A stretch of 5,431 bases of DNA from Planctomycetota bacterium. GTDB taxonomy: Bacteria; Planctomycetota; B143-G9. A program made the position numbers and the translations under genes. The stretch is from the NCBI GenBank assembly GCA_003644275.1, contig QNBY01000095.1, forward strand, positions 1 to 5,431, in the 5' to 3' direction. Shown here piece after piece: positions 1-5,431 of this stretch (positions are counted from its first letter, which is position 1; each line of letters starts with the position of its first letter). The notes beneath the pieces were generated by a model. The model saw only the letters and a program-made list of their open reading frames with translations. It was not told the origin of the DNA and ran no database searches.

Positions 1-1
1 C

Positions 2-1279
2 TTCCGGGAGCGGCTCGCGGCCTTCCGGTCGTGGGCCGCCGGGAAGTGGGCGGAGCTGGGGCGCTTCAGCGAGTCGAAGGGACTGTACCTGTTCGCCGAG
101 GAGGACTACGCGCGCGCCCGGCGGCTGGGGGCGAAGGTGAAGCGGTACGTCCCACCGGACCTGCCGCCGCCGGAGGGGGCGAAGGCGCTGTACGAGGAAT
201 GGGGGCGGAGGCGGCGGGCCTTCCTGAAGGAGCTGGAGGAACGGGCGGCGGCGCTGCTCGAATGGTGCGGGCGGGAGTATCCGGCCGGGAAGGCGGAGGC
301 GGCCCGCGCCGTGCTCGGCGAGCTGCCGGACTTCGCGGCGGCCCACCAGGCGCTGGGGGAGACCTACAGCGAGGAGCTGGGCTGGGTGAGCGGCGAGCGC
401 GCGGAGAAGGTGAGGAAGGGGCTCTTGCCGTTCGGCAGGAGCTGGCTCCCGCGCGAGGAGGTGCTCGCGCTGCGGTCGGACTGGAACAGCTGCTGGACGG
501 TGGAGGGCAAGTACTTCACGGTGAGGACGAACACCTCGCCGAAGCTCGCGAGGCGGCTTTTGCGCTTCCTGGACACCTACCGGTCGTGGTGGCGGAGCTA
601 CTTCAGGGGGTTCCGGCCGAACAAGGTGAAGGGGCGCATGTCGGTGAACCTGTTCGCCACGCGGGAGGACTACCTGCGCTGCACGCGGCTGATATTTCCC
701 GCCTCGTCGCTGTACGGGGCGTTCTACTTCGACCGCACGGGCTGCACCTACATACTGGCGGGCTCGGGGCCGGGGGGGGAGCTGTTCTCGCCGACGCTGG
801 TCGCCCACGAGCACTCGCACCAGTTCGTGCACCAGTTCTTCAACGCGCCGTGCCGGAGGTACTACTACAAGCCGGGGGCGTGGATAAACGAGGGGATAGC
901 GTCGTACTGCGAGTCGCTCATAGTGACGGCGGACCGGACGGCGTTCGCGGGCTACCGCTCGCTCTACCACTTCAGGGGGGCGCAGGCGCACCTGGCGGCG
1001 GGGAGGCTCGTGCCGTTGGCGAAGTACGTGGAGACGGAGGGGGACGAGTTCGCGCGGGGCGAGGAGCGGGGGGTGCTCTACAACGAGGGGATGGCGCTGG
1101 TGGCGTTCTTCCTGCACTCGGACGGGGGCAAGAGGCGCAAGGGGTTCTACAGGTACGTTCGGGAGGTGCTCTCGGGGAACGGGAGCAGGGGGCTTTTCAG
1201 GCTGTGCTTCGGGAAGGAGCCCGCCGAGCTGGAGCCGGAGTTCCACGCCTGGTTGAGAGGGGGCGGGGAAAAGAGGTGA
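2..1279 (+). CDS. Probable zinc metallopeptidase, gluzincin-like (DUF1570-type), 5' partial
   Basis: The frame is open from the first bases of the window without a stop, so the gene begins upstream; the GTG at 137 is only an internal candidate. About 425 residues are visible. The C-terminal half has HEHSH (bases 806-820), an HExxH zinc site, followed by WINEGIASYCE. The Glu of NEG (bases 890-892) lies 23 residues after the second zinc His, which is the spacing and context of the third ligand in gluzincins such as M1 peptidases. The segment before it (ALGETYSEELGWVS, then a WTVEGKYFTVRTNTS stretch, then a Trp- and Tyr-rich helix) resembles DUF1570 proteins common in Planctomycetota, whose function is not established. 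The N-terminal part is charged, probably helical, and shows no membrane segment; a signal peptide, if any, would lie outside the window. A zinc peptidase role is inferred from the motifs, and the substrate is unknown. The stop overlaps the likely purL promoter. Confidence 0.85.
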   Translation, partial: FRERLAAFRSWAAGKWAELGRFSESKGLYLFAEEDYARARRLGAKVKRYVPPDLPPPEGAKALYEEWGRRRRAFLKELEERAAALLEWCGREYPAGKAEAARAVLGELPDFAAAHQALGETYSEELGWVSGERAEKVRKGLLPFGRSWLPREEVLALRSDWNSCWTVEGKYFTVRTNTSPKLARRLLRFLDTYRSWWRSYFRGFRPNKVKGRMSVNLFATREDYLRCTRLIFPASSLYGAFYFDRTGCTYILAGSGPGGELFSPTLVAHEHSHQFVHQFFNAPCRRYYYKPGAWINEGIASYCESLIVTADRTAFAGYRSLYHFRGAQAHLAAGRLVPLAKYVETEGDEFARGEERGVLYNEGMALVAFFLHSDGGKRRKGFYRYVREVLSGNGSRGLFRLCFGKEPAELEPEFHAWLRGGGEKR

Positions 1280-1303
1280 AAGCGGGCCATACGGCGGTAT
1301 AAT
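1276..1303 (+). promoter_or_regulatory. Probable sigma70-type promoter for purL
   Basis: A perfect TATAAT lies at 1298-1303, preceded by GG, inside otherwise very GC-rich DNA. Sixteen bases upstream, GTGAAA at 1276-1281 matches four of six bases of the TTGACA -35 box and overlaps the TGA stop of the preceding gene. Transcription would start near 1310, leaving a leader of about 16 bases that is almost entirely ribosome binding site. That leaves no room for a riboswitch or attenuator, so any control would act at the promoter itself. The -10 box is convincing; the -35 assignment is weaker. Confidence 0.65.
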
Positions 1304-1313
1304 TCGGGCCGAC

Positions 1314-1323
1314 AAGGGAGGTG
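1314..1323 (+). promoter_or_regulatory. Ribosome binding site of purL
   Basis: AAGGGAGGTG is close to the full anti-Shine-Dalgarno complement AAGGAGGTG. It ends two bases before the ATG at 1326, with the GGAGG core four bases away. It fixes the purL start: no ATG lies in frame upstream, and the PurS-like fold begins right at this Met. Confidence 0.85.
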
Positions 1324-1325
1324 CA

Positions 1326-4208
1326 ATGTTCGTTCGCATCGAGGTCGCGTTGCGTCCCGGCTTCAGGGACCCGAGGGGAGAGAGCGTCGCCGAGCACATG
1401 CGCAGGGCCGGTCTGTCGGGCCTGAAGGAGGTGAGGACGGCGCGGGTGTACCACCTGGGAGAGATAAGGGCGCTCGAGGGGGACGTCTCCCCCCTGGAGG
1501 CGGCGGAGAGGCTCGGCAGGGAGCTCTTTTCCGATCCGGTGTCCGAGGTGTTCTCGGTGGGCGGCGAGCCCGCCGTGAAGGGGGACGGCTGGGAGATAGT
1601 GGAGACGGCCAAGCTGCCGGGGGTGATGGACCCGGTGGAGCAGAGCGTGCGCAAGGCCGCCGAGGACCTGGGATACGCGATAGGCAAGGTGCGGACCTCG
1701 ACGCGCTACTACCTTAGGGGGGCGAGCGCGGAGCGGGCGGCGGCCCTCGCGGCGAGGGTTATAGCCAACGAGATAATCGAGCGGGTGACGCCCGGCGGCA
1801 TAGCGGAATGGGAGGAGCAGGACCCGCCGCCCTACCGCTTCGAGGTGGTGGAGGTGCCGATACTGGAGGCGGGCGACGAGGAGCTCATGCGCATATCGCG
1901 GGAGGGGACGCTCTCGCTGGAGCTGCACGAGATGCGGGCGATAAGGGAATACTACCGGCGCAAGGGCCGCAATCCGACGGACGTGGAGCTGGAGACGCTC
2001 GCGCAGACCTGGAGCGAGCACTGCGTCCACAAGACGCTGAAGGGGATAATCGAGTTCGACGGGGAGGTGATAGACAACCTTCTGGCCTCGACGATAGCGA
2101 AGGCGACGCACGAGCTGGCGAAGCCGTGGTGCGTGTCGGTGTTCAAGGACAACGCCGGGGTGATAGAGTTCGACGACGAGTACGACGTGAGCTTCAAGGT
2201 GGAGACGCACAACCACCCGTCGGCCCTGGAGCCCTACGGCGGGGCGGGCACGGGGATAGGCGGCGTGATAAGAGATACGCTGGGCACCGGGCTCGGCGCG
2301 AAGCCGATATTGAACACCGACGTCTTCTGCTTCGGGCCTCCGGAGATGGAGGAGGAAGAGGTGCCGCCGGGAGCGCTGCACCCCGGGCGCGTGATGGAGG
2401 GGGTGGTCGCGGGCGTGCGGGACTACGGCAACAGGATGGGCATCCCCACGGCGAACGGGGCGGTGTACTTCGACGAGCGCTACACGGGCAACCCGCTGGT
2501 GTACTGCGGCAACGTGGGCATCCTGCCGAAGGGAATGACGGAGAAGGAGGCTCGGCCGGGAGACCTGATAGTGCTTCTCGGCGGCCGGACGGGGCGGGAC
2601 GGCATCCACGGGGCGACGTTCTCGTCGGTGGAGCTGACGGAGGAGAGCGAGAAGATATCCAGCGGGGCGGTGCAGATAGGCAACGCGATAGAGGAGAAGA
2701 AGCTCGCGGACGCGATACTCCAGGCGCGCGACCGGCGGCTCTTCCACGCGATAACCGACTGCGGCGCGGGGGGGCTGTCCAGCGCCGTGGGCGAGATGGG
2801 CGCGGAATGCGGCGCGAGGGTGAACCTGGAGGTGGTGCCGCTGAAGTACGAGGGGCTCTCGTACACCGAGATATGGATATCCGAGGCGCAGGAGCGGATG
2901 GTGCTCGCGGTCCCGCCGGAGAGCGAGGAGGAGCTGCGGCGCATCTGCCGGCGCGAGCGGGTTGAGATGACGGTGATAGGGAAGTTCACCGACACGGGGC
3001 TTCTGGAGCTCTTCTACCGGGGGGTGAAGGTGTGCTCCCTCGATATGGAGTTCCTGCACGGGGGGCTTCCGAGGCTGCACCGCAAGGCCGCCTGGAGCGC
3101 GCCGGACAGGCCGGAGCCCAGGGGGCCGGAGCGGGAGGATTTCGGGCGCACGCTGCACGCGATACTGGCCTCCCCCAACGTGGCGTCGAAGGAGTGGATA
3201 ATCCGCCAGTACGACCACGAGGTGCAGGGGACGAGCGTGTTGAAGCCGCTGGTGGGCGTCGAGCACGACGGGCCGGGCGACGCGGCGGTGATAGCGCCGC
3301 GCTACGGGGTGAACAGGGGGCTCGTGATAGCGTGCGGGATGAACCCGCGCTACGGGGACCTGGACCCCTACCGTATGGCGGCGAGCGGGATAGACGAGGC
3401 GCTGCGGCAGGTCCTGGCGGTGGGCGGAGACCTGGAGCGCGCGGCCCTGCTGGACAACTTCTCGTGGGGCGACACGAAGGACCCGCGGCAGCTAGGGATG
3501 CTGGTGCTCGCGGCGCGGGCGTGCCGGGACTACGCGCTGCTGTTCGGGACGCCGTTCATCTCCGGCAAGGACAGCCTGAACAACTTCTTCGTGGCGGGCG
3601 GGAAGGTAATCACCATACCGCCCACGCTGCTGATAAGCGTCATCGCGGTGCTGGACGACCTGCGGCGGGTGCGCTCGATGGACCTGAAGCGGGCGGGGAA
3701 CCTGGTGGTGGCGATAGGGCTCACGCGGCGGGAGATGGGAGGCTCGCACTACCACCTGGCGCACGGGCTCGCGACGGGCGGGGAGGTCCCGCGCGTGGAC
3801 AAGGAGCTCGCGCCCGCGGTGTTCGAGGCGATGGGCCGGGTGAACCGGCTGGGGCTGCTGAGGTCCATACACGACATGAGCGAGGGCGGATTCGCGGTCG
3901 CTGCGGCGGAGAGGGCGGTCGCGGGCGGGCTGGGCATGGAGGTGGAGCTGTCGGCCGTCCCGTTCGAGGGCGAGGCGGACCCGGCGGCGCTGCTGTTCAG
4001 CGAGTCCAACACGCGGTTCCTGGCGGAAGTGGAGCGGGAACGGCTGGGCGAGCTGCGGGAGGCGCTGGGAGAGGTCCCGCACGCGGTGCTGGGGTCGGTC
4101 ATCGAGGAACCGGTGCTGAGGGTGAACTACGACGGGGCGCCGCTGCTCGAGGAGGACATCGGGAGTCTGAAGGAGAGCTGGCGGTCGGCGTTCCGGGCGC
4201 AGGTGTAA
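1326..4208 (+). CDS. purL: Phosphoribosylformylglycinamidine synthase, PurS-PurS-PurL fusion
   Basis: This enzyme makes FGAM from FGAR, ATP and ammonia, the fourth step of purine synthesis in the cytoplasm. Residues 1-80 are a PurS-like domain (ALRPGFRDPRGESV, then KEVRTARVYHLG). Residues 89-158 are a second, diverged copy (LPGVMDPVEQSV, then GKVRTSTRYYLRG). A linker leads to a small-type PurL core from about residue 185. Core motifs are SEHC with its conserved His (230-233), the nucleotide-site stretch ETHNHPSALEPYGGAGTG (293-310), DCGAGGLSSAVGEM (478-491), GPGDAAVIAP (649-658), DNFSWGDTKDP (710-720) and SGKDSLNNFF (746-755), so both AIRS-like halves look intact. At 960 residues it is longer than Bacillus-type PurL (about 740) and shorter than the E. 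coli enzyme (about 1,300), which also carries a C-terminal glutaminase. No glutaminase domain is present, so a separate PurQ is expected; none is in the window. Identity is very secure, and the second PurS-like domain is my reading by eye. Confidence 0.97.
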   Translation: MFVRIEVALRPGFRDPRGESVAEHMRRAGLSGLKEVRTARVYHLGEIRALEGDVSPLEAAERLGRELFSDPVSEVFSVGGEPAVKGDGWEIVETAKLPGVMDPVEQSVRKAAEDLGYAIGKVRTSTRYYLRGASAERAAALAARVIANEIIERVTPGGIAEWEEQDPPPYRFEVVEVPILEAGDEELMRISREGTLSLELHEMRAIREYYRRKGRNPTDVELETLAQTWSEHCVHKTLKGIIEFDGEVIDNLLASTIAKATHELAKPWCVSVFKDNAGVIEFDDEYDVSFKVETHNHPSALEPYGGAGTGIGGVIRDTLGTGLGAKPILNTDVFCFGPPEMEEEEVPPGALHPGRVMEGVVAGVRDYGNRMGIPTANGAVYFDERYTGNPLVYCGNVGILPKGMTEKEARPGDLIVLLGGRTGRDGIHGATFSSVELTEESEKISSGAVQIGNAIEEKKLADAILQARDRRLFHAITDCGAGGLSSAVGEMGAECGARVNLEVVPLKYEGLSYTEIWISEAQERMVLAVPPESEEELRRICRRERVEMTVIGKFTDTGLLELFYRGVKVCSLDMEFLHGGLPRLHRKAAWSAPDRPEPRGPEREDFGRTLHAILASPNVASKEWIIRQYDHEVQGTSVLKPLVGVEHDGPGDAAVIAPRYGVNRGLVIACGMNPRYGDLDPYRMAASGIDEALRQVLAVGGDLERAALLDNFSWGDTKDPRQLGMLVLAARACRDYALLFGTPFISGKDSLNNFFVAGGKVITIPPTLLISVIAVLDDLRRVRSMDLKRAGNLVVAIGLTRREMGGSHYHLAHGLATGGEVPRVDKELAPAVFEAMGRVNRLGLLRSIHDMSEGGFAVAAAERAVAGGLGMEVELSAVPFEGEADPAALLFSESNTRFLAEVERERLGELREALGEVPHAVLGSVIEEPVLRVNYDGAPLLEEDIGSLKESWRSAFRAQV

Positions 4209-4234
4209 CTATTTGCGGCCGGCGGTGTTGGAAC

Positions 4235-4240
4235 GGGTGA
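4235..4240 (+). promoter_or_regulatory. Ribosome binding site of the sigma factor gene
   Basis: GGGTGA lies nine bases before the ATG at 4250 and matches the GGTGA end of the Shine-Dalgarno consensus, so it is moderate in strength. Its TGA (4238-4240) is also an in-frame stop four codons before the ATG. This rules out any longer form of the protein and fixes the start. Confidence 0.6.
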
Positions 4241-4249
4241 AAGCGCCTG

Positions 4250-4831
4250 ATGGACTACGACTATGAACTTCTGAAACGGACGGCGTCGGGAGACGAAGGC
4301 GCGTTCGAGGAACTCGTCAGGCGCTATCGGGACCGGCTGCTCCGCTTCTGTTACCGGTTCGTGAAGGACGTGTACGAGGCGGAGGACATAGTCCAGGAGG
4401 TCTTCGTCAACGTGTACCGATTCGCGCCGCACTTCGTGCCGCGGGCGAGCGTGGGGGCCTTCATCTTCAAGGTGGCGGCGAACCAATGCCTGAACACGCT
4501 GAAGAAGCGGCGGCGGGAGCGGAAGGCGATTCCGAGCATCTCGCTGTTCAGGTCGCTCGGCAGAGAGGGCGGGGAGCTCGTGGACATGCTGGCCGCGCCG
4601 CTGAAGCAGCCGGGCGAGGAGATGGAGAGGGAAGAGGCGAAGCGGGAGTTCCTGGAGGCGCTGGAGAAACTCCCGCCCAAGCACCGCGCGGCGCTGCTGA
4701 TGTTCGAGCTGGACGGGCTGTCCTACAACGAGATAGCGGAGGTGATGGAGGCGAGCCTGGCGGAAGTGAAGATATGGATATACAGGGCGCGGCGGAAGCT
4801 CGCGGCCCTTCTGAAGGACAAGGACGTATGA
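4250..4831 (+). CDS. ECF-family RNA polymerase sigma factor
   Basis: This 193-residue protein has the usual ECF layout: region 2, a linker and region 4, with no region 1 or 3. Region 2 spans about residues 17-88 (AFEELVRRYRDRLLRFCYRF, the core-binding YEAEDIVQEVFVNVY, then FIFKVAANQCLNTLKKRRR). A charged linker covers about 89-132. Region 4 spans about 133-187 (LEKLPPKHRAALLMFELDGL, SYNEIAEVMEAS, then VKIWIYRARRKLAALL), with a helix-turn-helix that should read the -35 element. The usual GTVKSR before HRAR is here LAEVKIWIYRAR, a minor variation. It should direct RNA polymerase to a small regulon when released from its anti-sigma factor. The next gene overlaps it by four bases and is that likely partner. 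The ATG is fixed by an in-frame stop at 4238-4240. The gap after purL is 41 bases with no clear terminator, so purL transcription may read into it. The specific ECF group is not assignable by eye. Confidence 0.95.
   Translation: MDYDYELLKRTASGDEGAFEELVRRYRDRLLRFCYRFVKDVYEAEDIVQEVFVNVYRFAPHFVPRASVGAFIFKVAANQCLNTLKKRRRERKAIPSISLFRSLGREGGELVDMLAAPLKQPGEEMEREEAKREFLEALEKLPPKHRAALLMFELDGLSYNEIAEVMEASLAEVKIWIYRARRKLAALLKDKDV
4814..4824 (+). promoter_or_regulatory. Ribosome binding site of the anti-sigma gene, inside the sigma gene
   Basis: Two AAGGA motifs, at 4814-4818 and 4820-4824, precede the ATG at 4828 by nine and three bases. The first has normal spacing. They encode the Lys-Asp repeat at the sigma C-terminus, so one stretch serves both genes. 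With the ATGA overlap, this points to translational coupling. Confidence 0.6.
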
Positions 4832-5431
4832 ACGAGGAACTGGAACGGAAGATATCGCTGTACCTGGACGGCGAGCTGGACGAGCGCGAGGCCGCGGAGG
4901 TGGAGCGGCTGCTCGGGAGCGACGCCGAGGCGCGCGCCCTCGCCGAGGGGTTCCGGCGCGTGGGCGAGGAGCTGAGGGCGCTGGATCCGTCCGCGAGGGT
5001 GGAGGCGTCCGGCGGGTTCTTCCGGTCGGTGCTGGAGCGGGCGCGGAGGCGCGAGGCCGCGGAGCGCGCGGCGCTCCGCAGGCTGCGTTACGCGGCGGTG
5101 GCCGCGGCGGCCGCGATAGCCTTCCTGCTCGCCTTCTTCGCGGGGCGCGGGAAGGGAGAGGCGGTGCGGCCGAGCCCGCCGGAAGTTACCTTCGCCATGG
5201 CCTTCGAGTTCAAGGCCCCTGGCGCGGAGGGCTGGAGGCCGCTTCCGGAATCGCCGGGCCGCCTGGCTCCGGGGACGGTGCTCGTCTCGCGCGGCGTGGG
5301 GCTGCTCAAGTTCGCGGACGGCTCGTCCGTCTCCGCCGCGGACGGCACGGTGCTTCTGGCCGGGAGTTCGCGGGTGCCGGACGGGTTCGCGCTGCTGAAG
5401 GGCAAGCTCACGGTGGACGTGAGGGGCGTCC
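4828..5431 (+). CDS. Membrane anti-sigma factor with FecR-like domain, 3' partial
   Basis: Starting at the ATG of an ATGA overlap with the sigma gene, the frame is open to the window end (201 residues). Residues 1-50 (LYLDGELDEREAAEVERLL, then AEARALAEGF) match the short helical sigma-binding region of anti-sigma factors. A basic helix follows (70-88), then one hydrophobic membrane segment at about 88-105 (YAAVAAAAAIAFLLAFF). Arg and Lys precede it, which suggests the N-terminus is in the cytoplasm. After a Pro-rich linker, residues 150-201 (LLKFADGSSVSAADGTVLL, then ALLKGKLTVDV) resemble a FecR domain, whose pattern is a DGS motif followed by a Gly-x-hydrophobic strand ending in V. It would bind and restrain the neighbouring sigma factor and sense a signal outside the membrane. 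The visible part has no Cys or His, so it is not a zinc-type (ZAS) anti-sigma. The C-terminal end is missing, so total length and further domains are unknown. Confidence 0.88.
   Translation, partial: MNEELERKISLYLDGELDEREAAEVERLLGSDAEARALAEGFRRVGEELRALDPSARVEASGGFFRSVLERARRREAAERAALRRLRYAAVAAAAAIAFLLAFFAGRGKGEAVRPSPPEVTFAMAFEFKAPGAEGWRPLPESPGRLAPGTVLVSRGVGLLKFADGSSVSAADGTVLLAGSSRVPDGFALLKGKLTVDVRGV

Noticed and set aside
31..1302. A 423-residue + strand open frame overlapping the peptidase gene
   Set aside because: Its product is a low-complexity Gly/Ala/Arg-rich string with no domain. The other frame carries the HExxH site and normal codon use. It is a GC-driven shadow.
1283..1310. CGGGCC direct repeat (1283-1288 and 1305-1310) flanking the purL -10 box, a possible operator
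   Set aside because: It is six bases of pure GC in GC-rich DNA, with no palindromic half-site structure, so chance explains it.
1197..3266. A 689-residue minus strand open frame opposite purL
   Set aside because: It lies antisense to a clearly real purL and reads as Arg, Leu, His and Pro repeats. It stays open because purL almost never uses codons such as TTA, CTA and TCA, whose complements are stops.
4230..4234. GGAAC before the sigma gene, like the -35 box of autoregulated ECF promoters
   Set aside because: It is only 15 bases before the start codon, so the matching -10 box and transcript start would fall inside the coding region, with no usable start codon downstream.
4209..4249. A possible terminator between purL and the sigma gene (GCGGCCGGC region)
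   Set aside because: There is no stem of useful length and no T-run after it. The 1280-1325 gap likewise shows no terminator.
4127..4684. Minus strand open frames opposite the sigma factor gene
   Set aside because: They lie antisense to a clear ECF sigma factor, show no recognisable domain and have skewed composition.
2871..4782. Similar GATATGGATAT strings in purL (near 2871) and the sigma gene (near 4771)
   Set aside because: Both encode Ile-Trp-Ile using ATA codons. The match follows from codon bias, not from a repeat element.

Overview
The window is a GC-rich bacterial segment in which four genes lie head to tail on the + strand and fill almost every base. The outer two genes are cut by the window edges. 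The product types are bacterial: an ECF sigma factor with a membrane anti-sigma partner, and a PurS-type FGAM synthase. A gluzincin-like protein of the DUF1570 type and a FecR-like domain on the anti-sigma factor both recall Planctomycetota, related PVC lineages or uncultured candidate phyla. No rRNA or other taxonomic marker is present, so this placement is a weak inference. Codon use is distinctive: codons end in G wherever possible, and isoleucine is mostly ATA despite the high GC content.

Layout. Positions 2-1279 hold the 3' part of a gene for a probable zinc metallopeptidase (HExxH plus a downstream Glu). Its start lies outside the window. A 46-base gap follows, with a perfect TATAAT box and a strong ribosome binding site. 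Next is purL (1326-4208), a 960-residue FGAM synthase with two PurS-like domains fused in front of a small-type PurL core and no glutaminase domain. After a 41-base gap comes an ECF-type RNA polymerase sigma factor (4250-4831). It overlaps by four bases (ATGA) the start of a single-pass membrane anti-sigma gene (4828 to the window end) that carries a FecR-like domain outside the membrane.

Function. PurL makes FGAM in purine synthesis and should need a separate PurQ glutaminase encoded elsewhere. The sigma/anti-sigma pair is a translationally coupled envelope-signalling module. Nothing in the sequence links that module to purine synthesis or to the peptidase. purL probably has its own promoter, and no clear terminator separates it from the sigma gene, so read-through is possible. 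I see no RNA genes, mobile elements, CRISPR arrays or convincing antisense genes, and no stretch of more than 50 bases lacks a gene. I did not find a clearly new biological system. The most notable points are the PurS-PurS-PurL fusion, the anti-sigma factor without Cys or His, the uncharacterised peptidase, and the ATA-biased codon use.
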